A stretch of 64,000 bases of DNA from Flaccisagitta enflata (GCA_965153355.1 OZ231128.1:23746001-23810000), one strand, 5' to 3'; positions 25,400 through 36,500 are shown, numbered from the stretch's first letter. Program-made: numbers and translations. Notes: generated from the sequence alone by a model not told the origin.

Positions 25400-25640
25400 A
25401 GGGCGTGTTTCTAGTGAGCGCCAAAAACGCGTTTCTTCCTGTGAAACGCGATAACAGCGTGAACACATATTCAAGAATTTCAACTGTCCCACGAGGGATT
25501 GAGCGAGGTGAGTGAGGGAGCCCGTGAACGGAGCGAAGCGAGCGTAGCGTCGCGGAGTGAGCGATGCGAGCAAACGAACGTAGCGAGCGACCGTGTGGCC
25601 CTTTCAAAACGCGATCGTCTTTGACTAGAAACGCCCCCGG
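25400..25640. repeat. inverted repeat with AGCG-rich core
   Basis: GGGCGTGTTTCTAGTGA near 25404 and TTTGACTAGAAACGCCCCC near 25619 are inverted near-copies, and AACGCGTTT/AAACGCG lies inside both arms. The core (25500-25590) is a degenerate GAGCGNAGCGAGCG array, much more CpG-rich than the surroundings. Confidence 0.6.
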
Positions 25641-26395
25641 ACAGATGAACAGATGGCCATTCGCAATTTTTTTGGGCGGTGATTCAGAAAAGCCTCACTA
25701 GAGCGCATCCTCAAAAAAAGAAAAAATGAAAGTTGAAATATGACCAATCCGTCCATAGATTCGTCTAAATGGCTGGAATTGAATACACCAGCGAGACCAA
25801 TTTGTTAATTGCATCTCGTGAAAACTTGAACACAGCAAATCCAATTTTGGGATTTTTGCCAATCAGCTATTCTGCCATTTTACCGTACAAGACTAGGTTT
25901 TTCTAGTGATTTCAAAATCAGTAAATAGTCTTATGCCTTAGTGGAGTAAAGTAGTAACTCAATGGTAGTAAGTGCAAAAAATATTTAGAATAGTTGATTT
26001 TTTGCGAGATAAAAAGAATACGGACATCAAGAACTGACAGACCAATAGATAGACGTAAGAGTTAAGTCACGTCACTTTTGTAGATGCGCAGACGCAAAAT
26101 GAAAACACGGTTTGAGGCAAAAGGATGAGAGGAAAAAAGTCTTCATCGCGTATTTTCGCTTCTTTTTTTCTCTTCTTTTTTTGTTGTTTGAAAGATGTCC
26201 CTTGGGAAGGTTTACAAGTTGGAGAATTTCCGTTGTAGAATTGACGCAATTCCTCCGCGATTTGGAATAGATTTTCATCTTTCCTTCCTTCTTTCCAGTT
26301 TCTATTAAACACCAGAACGTTTTAGATTGAAACATACATATGTTTCATTTCGCAAATGCATCATTAGTGTTTTTCTACAAGAAAAACAAGGCCGG
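25641..26395. other. AT-rich DNA, nothing recognised
   Basis: Short frames only. Confidence 0.4.
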
Positions 26396-26523
26396 ATACA
26401 CGGCAATCCAGTCGGGGACGGTTGGGCAGGAGCAGTGATACGAAAACTGCTCGGAATTCAAAAATGTGACTGACCTACCGACCGACACGGCAATGTGTAG
26501 AGTCGCGTGTCCGCGACTAAAAA
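26396..26523 (-). mobile_element. hairpin-headed repeat, AGTCGCGGAC subfamily
   Basis: Minus-strand head AGTCGCGGACACGCGACT (26518-26501), then CTACACATTGCCGTGTCGG and a short CGGT tract. The distal GTCCCCGACT is one base from the arm complement GTCCGCGACT. Tail is GTGTATCCGGCCTTGTTTTT. Confidence 0.8.
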
Positions 26524-26821
26524 CAGGGAGTGTATATGATCCGTTTTGTTCTGGATGAAACGACGTTGTTTTCTACAAAATGGGAATTCTTCGTACAGCG
26601 AGATCTGTTTTTGCTTACAAAAAAGTGGGCCTTACTCGTTGTGCCTGAATATAGCACATGAAAATGATAAGTTCGTATTGTATATGTATGAAATTGCATT
26701 TCCCCTATAAGGGAGGATTACATTTGCCATTGCATATGGAGACAAAATTGAAATTTGGCAAATGAAAAAAAGAGAAAACGAAGGTGTCAACTTCATGAGA
26801 ATGAGATGCGACTAACGTCAG
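26524..26821. other. unannotated DNA
   Basis: AT-rich, nothing recognised. Confidence 0.35.
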
Positions 26822-27191
<370 letters not shown>

Positions 27192-27204
27192 ATGAGGTAA
27201 AACT

Positions 27205-27560
27205 AGTCATCCAAGGATCGCACATGGTCAGCGGTACCCGATGCCCTGCTGGGAGTGATACAGTGAAGAAGTTGATTGAGAGCAGGGCAGCGGCCCCAAA
27301 GGGCCGATGTCCTGAAAAACACAGAGGGGAATTTCAAGACGTCCTGAGGGGGCATATTTTAGGCCTTAGATGACTGATTTAGGCCTTTTGAAAGCATATT
27401 TGGGAGCTGGAAGGCAGAACTAAGGCTTGAAAAGCAGATTTGAATCGGCGGGCAATTCTGAAGCACATAGGGCTAAATTGATGCTAGTCTGGAAGAGCCT
27501 GGGATAGGTCTCATAGAGCTGGGGATAGGGCTAATAGAGCTGGAGATAGGGCTAGAGCAT
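27205..27560 (+). mobile_element. foldback family, divergent subtype, left half
   Basis: Starts AGTCATCCAAGGATCGCACA, then TGGTCAGCGGTACCCGATGC. The internal GCCCTGCTG...GAGCAGGGCAGCGGCCCCAAAG stem block follows. After ATGTCCTGAAAAACACAGAG comes a degenerate AGGCCTTAGATGGCTGATTT minisatellite. No right terminus is found, so it is one-sided. Confidence 0.6.
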
Positions 27561-27589
27561 GGAGCTAGGGATAGGTGTAAGAATTTATA

Positions 27590-27626
27590 ACGCCAGACGC
27601 ATCGTCACGGCCGTTGTATTTGGCCT
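27590..27626 (+). repeat. tail fragment of AGATGCG-subfamily repeat
   Basis: CCAGACGCATCGTCACGGCC, then a TTGGCCTTGTT tail. No head is present. Confidence 0.5.
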
Positions 27627-27914
27627 TGTTCATCTCACGTGGCATTTACCAAAAAAGCTAAAGTTTGTCGGTCTTTGACATCTGTTATTTCGGGGTTCAA
27701 CTGTGATTACATTTATAAATGAGCTTGAAATGATGAATTGAGAGACTACAAATTAAAAATCTGACCGACCAAACAACGGAGCGACCACAATACCTATGAA
27801 CAGAGACTAAATGTTAATTGACTAAATGTAGATGGACTTAAATTAACTTTAAATAACTGAAAATGACTTTAAATGACTTAAAATGGCGTAAAACGTCGAA
27901 AACAAGCTAAGCGT
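27627..27914. other. unannotated DNA
   Basis: Short AAATGACTTAAAATG-type repeats near 27845-27885. Nothing else recognised. Confidence 0.35.
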
Positions 27915-27981
27915 TACGGACAGACCGACCGACCGACAGACGGACAGAGTGGGTTGTAGAGTCGCGTGCACGCGACTAATA
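27915..27981 (-). repeat. head fragment of AGTCGCGTGC-subfamily repeat
   Basis: Minus strand AGTCGCGTGCACGCGACTCT, then ACAACCCACTCTGTCCG and a CGGT tract. No distal part or tail. Confidence 0.65.
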
Positions 27982-28029
27982 AGAGCGAATGGAAATCTTA
28001 ATAACCGAATTTTGAGCAGGCATAAACGA

Positions 28030-28103
28030 CATACAGCCAGACGCACGGGTAGACGGTCAGACAGACAGTCCTTCTTGTAGAGATACCAGGACGCATCTAA
28101 AAT
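28030..28103 (-). repeat. head fragment of AGATGCG-subfamily repeat
   Basis: Minus strand AGATGCGTCCTGGTATCTCT, then ACAAGAAGGACTGTCTGTC. The stem is degraded on its proximal side. CCAGACGCACGG at the inner end may be a leftover of the distal partner. Confidence 0.5.
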
Positions 28104-28580
28104 CTTTATGACGTTTGATATGATCACTAAACGGAGAATAAAGAAAAAGGAATGTATTCGTAGTCAATGATTCTCTTTGTAGACTGATCCTTGTGAGTTT
28201 TTTTCTTCCTTCGTTTTAATTCCTATTTTGTTTTCTCTTTTGTTTTTATTCACTTGTTCTTTTCTTTTTCTTAATCACAAAATACTGCTATTTTATTCAG
28301 ATCCGAGTACGAAATTCCGTTTTTTTTTTCGTTCAAACTGTTTCAAATTCCGTTTTCTTCCTTTTTTAGCATTTTTTTCTTTTTTCGTCCTCCCATTCTG
28401 CGTCCTCTTGCTAGCCATGTTTTTTTTCTGAATTTGAATAGTAATATTCCTCTACTTTTTTCTCTTCCCCAATCTGTTTCCGTTGTTCCTGTGCTTGTTG
28501 GTTTTAATCCTTCCTTCCTCTCCTCCTTCCCTTTATTCATTCCTTTCTTCATTTTTTTTCCTGCATTCTATCTTTCTTTT
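28104..28580. other. T-rich intergenic DNA
   Basis: No gene signature. Confidence 0.4.
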
Positions 28581-29010
28581 TTTTCTTCCTTCCTTCCTTC
28601 CTTCCTTCCTTCCTTCCTTCCTTCCTTCCTTCCTTCCTTCCTTCCTTCCTTCCTTCCTTCCTTCCTTCCTTCCTTCCTTCCTTCCTTCTTTCCTTCCTTC
28701 TCTCCTTCCCTCCTTACTTCCTTCCTTCCTTCCTTACTTCTTTCCTTCCTTCTCTCCTTCCCTCCTTCCTTCCTTCCTTCCTTCCTTCCTTCCTTCCTTC
28801 CTTCCTTCCTCCCGTCCTTCCTTCCTACCTTCCTTTCTTCCTTCCTTCTTCCTTCCTTCCTTCCTTCCTTCCTTCCTTCCTTCCTTCCTTCCTTCCTTCC
28901 TTCCTTCTTTCCTTCCTTCCTTCCTTTCTTCCTTCCTTCCTTTCTTCCTTCCTTCCTTCTTTCCTTCCATCTCTCCTTCCCTCCTTACTTCCTTCCTTCC
29001 TTCCCTCTTT
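28581..29010. repeat. (CTTC)n tetranucleotide array
   Basis: About 430 bp of CTTC/TTCC with internal higher-order repetition: the TTCTTTCCTTCCTTCTCTCC variant block recurs near 28687, 28738 and 28958. A poly-T run follows at 29079-29105. Confidence 0.93.
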
Positions 29011-29105
29011 CCTGTCTTTCTCCCTTTCTTTTTTGTCGTTTGAATCCGTCTTTTTCTCCTTTCCTTATTTTCCGTTTTCTTTTTTTTTTTTTTTTTTTTT
29101 TTTTT

Positions 29106-29395
29106 GTCTTCCTTTCCTTTTTCCATCTTTACTCGCCATTAATCGTTTGTTACTTTCTTTGAATGCCATATTTTCGTTACTTGATACTCCTCCCTATTCT
29201 TTCCTCTCTTTCACTTGCCTTTTCTTTCCTCTCCTTTCCTTGCCCTTTCTATCCTCTCATTTACTAGGCTTTTCTATTTTTCTCCTTTTTTTTCTCTCCG
29301 AATGGCAGAGGAATGATCCATTGATGACACGAGAAACGCTCGTTGCTCAGTTTGTCCACGCCGGTGTCCTCGTTATTTTTTGGCTCGCGTCATCG
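29106..29395. other. T/C-rich intergenic DNA
   Basis: No gene recognised. Confidence 0.4.
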
Positions 29396-30235
29396 CCCTT
29401 TTCCCCGTCGTTGTCTTCGTCTTCGTCTTCGTCTTCGTCTTCGTCGTCGTCGTCGTCTTCGTCTACGTCGTCGTCATCGTTGCATCGTCGTCGCCGTCCT
29501 CGTTTTTGTTGTTGTTGTCGTTGTCTCCGTCGTCGTTGCCTTTTTCTTCATCGTCATCATTGCATCGTCGTCGCCATCCTCGTCTTTCTAGTTGATTTCG
29601 TCGTCTCCCTCCTCTTCTTCTTCGTCGTCGTCATCGTTGCTGTCCTCGTCTTTGTTGTTGTCGTCGTCATCTCCGTCGTCGCCTTCTCCTTCGTCTTCGT
29701 CGTTGACTTCGCCGTCACCGTCCTCGTCATTGTTGTTGGTGTCGTGGTCGTCATCATCTTCGTCGTCGTCTTCCTCATTCAGTCATCCTAGTTGTCATCA
29801 TCTCCATCCTCCTTTTCCTAGTCCGGCGTTGTTTTCGTCCAGGTCGTCACCGTTTTTGAGGTGGTTGTTTTCGTTAACCTCATGGTTGTTGCTAATGTCG
29901 TCTACGCCATCATTGGTGCCCTATTAGACAGAGACGCTGTTTCTGTTGTCGTCACCGTCGTCGTCAACGATGTCGTCGGCGTCATTTTCTTAAGGACGTC
30001 GTTTTCGTTGTCTTTTCTGTCGTCTCTGCCGTTGTATTTGTAATCTGAACGTCTTCTTTGACGTCCTCGATGTAGTTTACTCCTAACCGTTGTTGTTGTC
30101 GTTGTTGTTGTCGTTGTCGTTGTCGTTGTCGTCGTTGTCGTTGTCGTCGTCGTTGTCGTTGTCGTTGTTGTCGTTGTCGTGATCATTGTCGTTGCCGTTG
30201 TCGTTGTCATTAACGTCCTCCTTGGCGTTGTTTTT
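29396..30235. repeat. degenerate CGT/GTT trinucleotide region
   Basis: About 840 bp dominated by CGT, CTT, GTT and ATC trinucleotides, with the purest parts at 29410-29480 and 30088-30180. Because the period is three, every frame stays open on both strands, giving valine-, serine- or threonine-rich frames that I regard as artefacts. Confidence 0.8.
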
Positions 30236-30252
30236 ACCATCAACGGCCTACG

Positions 30253-31197
30253 TATTTAGATGCGTCTGTCCGGAACGCATCTCTATAAGAGGGGCTGTCT
30301 GTCCGTCCCTGCCGTCCGTCCGCATGTCCGTCCGTTACGCCTGTGAAAAAAAAACGAGTTACTCTGCTGTTTTTGGCCAAGGTGAGATCCTATACTGAGT
30401 CAAATGATTGACAAACATGTTATGAGGGCCTACTTTACTTCTCTGTTGTTTCATCCGTATGTTTGTCCATCTGTCTCTCCATATATGAAAAAGTTAGACA
30501 ACATTACTACTCAACCTTATCTATGAACAGGTCGCCCAAGGGCAGTACGTGGTCAGCGATACCCGTTGCCCTGCTTTGCATGGTTGTAAATCGAAATGAG
30601 AGGCAGGGCAGCGGTCCCGAAGGGGACAAGTCCTGTAGAACAAAGGGGACTTCTGTTCGTTCGTTCGTCCGTCTGTCCATCCATCTGTCCGTCCACCCTC
30701 CCCCAGGCCTGAAATCTGCCCTCTCAGGCCTAGAATCTGGCTTCTCAGGCCTGAAATCTGCCCTCTCAGGCCTTGCATCTGAGAGGGTAGATTTCAGGCC
30801 TGGGAGGGCAGATTTTAGGCCTGAGAGGACAGATTTCAGGCCTGAAAGGGCAAATTTCAGGCCCAAGAGGGCAGATTCAAGGCCTGAGAGGGCAGATTCA
30901 AGGCCTGGGAGGGCAGATTCAAGGCCTGAGAGGGCAAATTTCAGGCCAGAAAGGACAGATTTTAGGCCTGAGAGGGCAGATTTCAGGCCTTAGAGGGCCT
31001 GGGGGCGACGAATGAACGGATGGACGGACGAACGAACGAACGAACGAAAGTCCCCTGTGTTCTACAGGACTTTGTCCCCTTCGGGGCTGCTGCCCAAAAG
31101 GACGAGAGCCTTTGGAGCTCTCAATGGTGTTTAATCCGGACCCATCACAACTATATGTCACATGTTCAATACATGCAGAGACACAGTCCAGACGCAA
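30253..31197 (+). mobile_element. hairpin-headed repeat, AGATGCGTCTG copy, split by a foldback element
   Basis: Head AGATGCGTCTG pairs with GGAACGCATCT across a short loop. It is followed by CTATAAGAGGGGCTGTCTG and a body matching the copy at 11449 up to TCCATATATG (about 30488). The body resumes at CTATATGTCACATGTTCAAT (about 31150) and reaches distal CCAGACGCA (about 31190). In between lies the foldback element at 30527-31100. The distal block carries CAGACGCA, matching this copy's own arm TGCGTCTG rather than the TGCGTCCG of the 11449 copy. Confidence 0.75.
30527..31100. mobile_element. foldback element with head-to-head 21-bp minisatellites
   Basis: Left terminus ACAGGTCGCCCAAGGGCA, GCGATACCCGTTGCCCTGC and GAGGCAGGGCAGCGG, then CCTGTAGAACAAAGGGGACT and a GTTCGTTCG/CCGTCC tract. 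The interior has units CCTCTCAGGCCTGAAATCTG (30705-30780), then the same unit inverted, GGCAGATTTCAGGCCTGAGA (30786-31000). The mirrored right side ends CCCCTGTGTTCTACAGGACT and CCTTCGGGGCTGCTGCCC. The outermost right terminus is missing. Confidence 0.75.
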
Positions 31198-31480
31198 GGG
31201 CAGGTTTCAGGCCAGAGAAGACAGATTTCAGGCTCAAAAGGACAGATTTCAGGCCTGAGAGGACAGATTTCAGGCCTGAGAGGGCATATTTCAGGCCTGA
31301 GAGGGCAGATTCAAAGCCTGAGAGGGCAGATTTTAGGCCTGAGAGGGTAAATTTCAGGTCTGAGAGGGCAGATTTCAGGTCTGAGAGGGCCTGGGGGGGA
31401 CCAACAGACAAATGGAATGATGAATGAAAGTCCCCCTGTGTTCTACAGGACTTTGTCCCCTTCGGGGCTGCTGCCAAAAA
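31198..31480. repeat. second GGCCTGAGAGGGCAGATTTC array
   Basis: About nine 21-bp units in one orientation (31198-31392), then GGGGGGACC, a short tetranucleotide tract and TGTGTTCTACAGGACTTTGT as in the foldback right arm. It abuts the 40-bp array. Confidence 0.75.
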
Positions 31481-32735
31481 AGCCAAAATTGAACCACCAA
31501 GGCCCTTAGTGGTTGGTAGAGGCCCAAATTGAACCACCAAGGCCCTTAGTGGTTCGAAGAGGCCAAAATTGAACCACCAAGGCCCTTAGTGGTTGGGAGA
31601 GACCAAAATCAAACCACCAAGGCCCTCAGTGGTTAGGAGAGGTAAATGAATTGAATCACCGAGGCCCTTAGTGGTTTGGAGAGGCCAAAATCAAACCACC
31701 AAGGTTCTTAGTGGTTCAGAGAGGCCAAAATCAATCCACCAAGGCCCTTAGTGGTTCAGAGAGGCCAAAATTGAACCACCGAGGCCCTTAGTGGTTGGGA
31801 GAGGCCAAATTGAACCACTAAGGCCCTTAGTGGTTCAGAGGGGCCAAAATCAAACTACCGAGGCCCTTAGTGGTTCAGAGAGGCTGAAATCAAACCACCA
31901 ACAACCTTAGTGGTTGGGAAAGGCCAAAATCAAACCACTAAGGCCCTGAGTGGTTTGGAGAGGCTGAAATCCAACTACCGAGGCCCTAAGTGGTTGGGAG
32001 AGGCTGAAATGGAAACAACAAGGCCCCTAGTGGTTCGGGGAGGTCAAAATTGAACCACCGAGGTCCTTAGTGGTTTGGAGAGGTCAAAATTGAACCACCA
32101 AGGCTCTTAGTGGTTCAGAGAGGCCAAAATCAAACCACCGAGGCCCAAATTGAACCACCAAGGCCTTTAGTAGTTAGGAAAGGCCGGAATTTAACCAAAG
32201 AGGCCCATAGTGGTTGGGAGAGGCAACCCATCAGACTCACAATGGCCTAAATTGAACCACCGAGGCCCTTAATGTTCCAAGAAGCCAAAATTGAACCACC
32301 AAGGCCCTTACTGGTTCAGAGAGGCTGAAACCGAACCACCGAGGCCTTTAGTGGCTCGGAGAGGTCAAAATCCAACCACCGAGGTCCTTTGTGGTTCAGA
32401 GAGGCCCAAATCGAACCACTAAGGGCCTTAGTGGTTCAGAGAGGCCACCCATAAAACCACCCAAGGCCCTTAGCGGTTCAAAATGGCCAAAATTGAACCA
32501 CGGAGGCCCTTAATGGTTCTGAGAGGCCAAAATTGAACCACCAAGGCCCCTACTGGTTCGGAGAGGCTGAAACCAAACCAACAAAGCCCTTAGTGGTTGG
32601 GAGAGGCCAAAATTGAACCACCAAGGCCCTTACTGGTTCGGAGAGGCTGAAGCCAAACCAACAAAGCCCTTAGTGGTTGGGAGAGGCCAAAATCAAACCA
32701 CCAAGGCACTTGGTGGTTTAGAGAGGCCAAAATCA
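31481..32735. repeat. 40-bp palindromic minisatellite, about 30 units
   Basis: The unit is about GGCCAAAATTGAACCACCAA followed by GGCCCTTAGTGGTTCAGAGA. Its centre is a near-perfect palindrome, AACCACYAAGG-C-CCTTAGTGGTT. The unit near 31812 has the perfect form. Units vary by substitutions, and a few lack a half. No flanking transposon ends could be defined. Confidence 0.92.
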
Positions 32736-33518
32736 AATCTTCTGGGCTGAGAAAAATGTGTCACGCTACAGGCTAAAGAGACAAAAAAATGCTCAACTAG
32801 AATTCTTTTGGATATCCCAATCTGGCAAATATTTTGAGTATTCCAAAGCCAGGACCAAAAATAGAAAAAATAAAACAAAGCAATTAAAAAGTTATTATTT
32901 ATTATTTCAGATGGTGTAGAGTTGCGTAGCACGCGATGAAAAGCGGAATCACTTAAATTGCTCATTGTAAAAAAATTGGAATGAGCACTTTTTCCATCAA
33001 AACTAATAAAGCTACAGTGACCAGCAACTTTGCATTTGGAAGATTTTTTTGCAGAGATTTCAAACGGTTATGGATTTCAAATGGTTCAGGACCATAGTTA
33101 AGCAGAAACTAGCAAAACGACTTGTTAACTTCCGCAAATTTGTTGACTCTTAACACGATTTTATATTAATTGGTTACTGCATTTGTACATGTCATAACGT
33201 CTTCCACCCATTTTAGGCATCCACTTTGGGTTTAAGGCTCGGTAGCTTCTGTAGCACCGAAGGGACGTACCACTTTTCAGTTTTTCCCCCAACTACTTGC
33301 ATTGGTTTTTCCATTGAAGTGGTTGACCATCCAATTCAAACGAGACGCAGTGAGATGGTGGAGATTTCGCGCCAGACATTTTGGCTTGTCTTTTTTTTTT
33401 TTTTTTTTTTTTTTTTTTGCATTGAGTATTATGTCCAAATCACCTCTGTAAGAAGCTCTGTAAGACGGTGGCTGATAATGTTCAAGTTGAAAATGGCCAA
33501 AATCACTAAAAATCATGC
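32736..33518. other. AT-rich DNA with a solo repeat head and a poly-T run
   Basis: A degraded minus-strand head (CGTGCTACGCAACTCTACACC) lies at 32913-32942. Poly-T occurs at 33393-33418. An open frame of 50 codons before the poly-T (33226-33390) has no recognised motif. Confidence 0.4.
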
Positions 33519-34250
33519 ATCGGGAAAAAAAGTCGAAGTCAGTCTTCGACTTTTTGATATAATCAAGAGAAACATGGTTTTCATTTTCTTATGCGGAAGT
33601 TCTAAATCTTGATCAACCAAATGAAAAGGGAGATTTGATAATTCTCTTTTATTTGGCGCCAAGCAGAATGCTCCATGACAAATATTCTTCATGTTATGAT
33701 TTTTTAAAGATTTTTTACAAATAATTTCAATTGAATTTTTTTATATGTTTTCTGATTTTAAGCAGATTCAATAAAAGAGTGGATTGATATTTGTTTGAGC
33801 ATGCAAATAGAAGAAAACATGTTTATGAGCACAGCTGCTCATCTGTTTTGAGTATTCTAGCTCATTTATGTCAATTTTAGTCGTGTACTACGTCGGTCGG
33901 TTTGTTGGTTGGTTGGTTGGTTGGTTGGTTGGTTGGTTGGTTGATTGGTCGGTTGGTTGGTTGGTCCCCTTTTTACTTTTTCGGCGTTTTTGAACTTTTT
34001 GAGCATACGGCTCCGGCCCAGATGCACTAGTGACCTTTTCCAGCATTGCTCCTGCCCACCCGCACGAGACTAGGGCAGCCGTGTAATCAGCCTTTTTTAT
34101 TAGATGTAATGATCAAAAAATCAATATATGCAATTGCTTTTGATTGATATGACAAATACAAATAATTGCAGTGACTGAAGACAAAAGCTTGATGAAAAGT
34201 GACCAATGCTTAAGATTTTTCTCCTCACTGCGACAGCCGCCATTACTGGT
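33519..34250 (+). mobile_element. AAAGTCGAAG-hairpin family repeat with nested insertion
   Basis: Start ATCGGG and hairpin AAAAAGTCGAAG/CTTCGACTTTTT (33527-33555), and the GCGCCAAGCAGAATGCTC block. The first GAGCATGCAAATA module is cut by a hairpin-headed repeat (about 33876-34098), after which CAATATATGCAATTGCTTTT resumes. It ends CGACAGCCGCCATTACTGGT. Compared with the copy at 16254, two internal modules are missing. Confidence 0.75.
33874..34098 (+). mobile_element. hairpin-headed repeat, degraded AGTCGCGTGC copy nested in another repeat
   Basis: TTTTAGTCGTGTACTACG is followed directly by CGGTCGG and an expanded GGTT tract (33903-33965). The body has TTACTTTTTCGGCG, GCTCCGGCCCAGATGCACTA and CCCTGCCCACCCGCACGAGA, then a GTGTAATCAGCCTT tail. 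The proximal stem arm is mostly lost. Confidence 0.7.
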
Positions 34251-34575
34251 TAAGGGCTTCCAGTTGTCCCACATGAGAAAAATCAATAATTAGGTTTGTG
34301 GTGATTAACACGATGTACAAGCCACTCATTTCTAGATGCCCAAGTCTCGGCCATCGATCACTATCAATGTAGCATTACATAACAAAGACAGTTATAGCAT
34401 CATAATACATTAGGAAGCATGCTGCACTGAAATGCGAAGTTGTGTGTTTTCCTAGCAACGAGTTACTAAGATACTAGCCAGAAACAACAAGTTCCAAAGG
34501 CCGAATGAATTGAAATACATGTTACCAAATTCAAATCAGTAGAAATCAAGCTGAGGTTGTGAAAATTAGCGGTAC
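34251..34575. other. unannotated DNA
   Basis: Mixed AT-rich sequence, nothing recognised. Confidence 0.4.
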
Positions 34576-34789
34576 GTTTTTAGTCGCGTGCTACGCGACT
34601 CTACACCCCGCTTTGTTGGTCCGTCGGTCCGTTGGTCCGTCCATCGGTCCGTCCGTCGGTCACACTTTCCTTTTTTTTTGGGTTTTGCGGTCTATGGCCT
34701 CACTGCTCCTGCCCAAGTGATCAAGTGACCTCAAATACGGCCCCTGCCCACCCACACGCGACTGGGGTAGCCATGTATCCGGCCTTGTT
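34576..34789 (+). mobile_element. hairpin-headed repeat, AGTCGCGTGC subfamily
   Basis: Head AGTCGCGTGCTACGCGACT is intact, with CTACACCCCGCTTTGTTGG and a CCGT/CGGT tract. Body blocks CTGCTCCTGCCCAAGTG and CCCCTGCCCACCC are followed by distal ACACGCGACT (one mismatch to the arm complement). Tail CATGTATCCGGCCTTGTTTT. Confidence 0.85.
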
Positions 34790-36065
34790 TTACATGTTCC
34801 TGACTGCAAAAAGGCATGAAATTTTATATGTGATATCGGACAGAGGTAGTGAAGGGCCACCCGATTTGATTTATGAAAATTACCCATTCCTTGCTACCTT
34901 CAAATTAGAATTGACTTGATTTTCCTACTTAAAATGGCTTCCACTGAACATTTGAAATTGCACGGTCATTAGTATGCATCTACTTTACCCAAAACTCTAA
35001 TTCTTTCAGATTTTTGGGGTCCAGGGTCATCAGAATATCTACTGATCTGAGGACATGTTTTTGCTTATTTGGTCTATGTTGTAAATAGGCGATGGAGGCT
35101 GTTGGCAGTGTCAGTTACTCAATTTTTGGTGCTCATTGGATATCGTTAGCACCTCCCAGGCCCGATGAAGCTGTCTTAGTCAGTTCAGATTAGCCACCTC
35201 TCGTCCCTTAAGGAAAATGCAAAAACCATAGAAAGAAATCTCTAATTCTCACAAAAATGGAGCTGGTTTCAGGAGACATACAATTGAGACATACCCAAAA
35301 TTTCAAGGCGACTGTGTTTATCAAAACGAATAAGGATACCCGATCAAAAAATTGGTCAAGGCAATTCCTTTACTTTAGGTTATCCAATAAGGATTCCAGT
35401 AGAGTATTTGTGGCGGTCTCCGCGGTTGATCATTTGTTTTTTGAGTCTTAGCTTACTCGAGTTAGTTTTAACTTTCCTCCTCCGTCGCTCTCTCAATTCT
35501 AAAGATTCCAAATTTGCCAAAATTTGCCAAAGGCTTGCTAGGAATATTTCCTCTTCTTTAGAACGTTTATACATTGGTTAAGAAATCGTTCGTCCTTAAT
35601 TTTTTCCCCTTTTTCCTTTTTTTTGCGTTTATAAGAAAGGAAGACAAAGTAATACTAATGGTTCTCTCATCCTTTTCAGATCAAATATGCGTAATATCAA
35701 TTAATGCCTGGTTACCCGTTTATGCTGGAATTACGTTGAAGTTTTGCAGGTACTAGATTGATAAGAGTTGATATTGGTTAATATAGACTAATATAGATTA
35801 GTATAGATCGATGTTTTCTAACATTTGTTTGTTTACAAAATAATGATTCTTATAAATAAAATTTTGCAGACCGAATTTGCGTCTCGTCACTCTAACGTCT
35901 GGTAACATGAGGTAGTCAGCCACAGTATTTTTTTCTCTTTTCAGCCTAAGGAGTGACAGACTTTTCTAGTTTTCAATCAAGAAAAAAATGATCTTAAAAA
36001 AAAAAATCAAATCTGGCTAAGACTAAGACAATATAAGCTTCACCTAAGCAACAAGTGTTCTGAGA
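34790..36065. other. AT-rich DNA with a 66-bp dispersed repeat
   Basis: Positions 35315-35380 are repeated without visible change at 36934-36999. Otherwise only short unrecognised frames are present, including a 64-codon frame at 35257-35451. Confidence 0.5.
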
Positions 36066-36069
36066 ATTC

Positions 36070-36201
36070 TCCTATGGCGACTCTACACCTTGCCCTGTCG
36101 GTCGGTACGTAACAATTTTTTTTTAAATTTCGGGCGGTTTTTGCATTAGGGCTGCTGCCCAACCGTCCGCGACTGTCTTGCCTTGTAACCTGCCTTGTTT
36201 C
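36070..36201 (+). repeat. hairpin-headed repeat, degraded AGTCGCGGAC-type copy
   Basis: Only the proximal arm GGCGACTCTACACC remains, then CTTGCCCTGTCGGTCGG, a GGGCGGTTTTTGCATTA body and distal CCGTCCGCGACTG. Tail is CTTGTAACCTGCCTTGTTT. Confidence 0.65.
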
Positions 36202-36218
36202 ATTTCACTTACGTGTTA

Positions 36219-36415
36219 CTTTTTAGTCGCGTGCACGCGACTCTACAACCCGCTTTGTCCGTCGGTCGGTCGGTCGGTTGGTCGGTTGGTCTGTCACACA
36301 TTACTTTTTTTATGGTTTTATTTTTTGTAGTCACCGCTCCTGCCCAAATGGTCTGGTGACCTCAAATATGGCCCCTGCCCACCCGCACGCGACTTCGGTA
36401 GCCGTGTATCCGGCC

Positions 36416-36419
<4 letters not shown>
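36219..36419 (+). mobile_element. hairpin-headed repeat, AGTCGCGTGC subfamily, ending in (GT)n
   Basis: Head AGTCGCGTGCACGCGACT is a nearly perfect palindrome. It is followed by CTACAACCCGCTTTGTCCG and a CGGT tract. Distal GCACGCGACT is the perfect 10-base complement. The tail CCGGCCTTGT runs directly into the GT array at 36417. Confidence 0.85.

Positions 36420-36498
<79 letters not shown>
36417..36498. repeat. (GT)n microsatellite
   Basis: About 80 bp of GT starting within the repeat tail, followed by degenerate GCGTGC units. Confidence 0.95.

Positions 36499-36500
<2 letters not shown>

Noticed and set aside
28434-29791. Several frames of 180-250 codons
   Set aside because: They follow CTTC, poly-T and CGT repeats; the tetranucleotide array gives the same peptide in all frames.
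31481-32735. CRISPR-like array of palindromic repeats
   Set aside because: Units are contiguous and diverged with no unique spacers, in an animal-type genome context.
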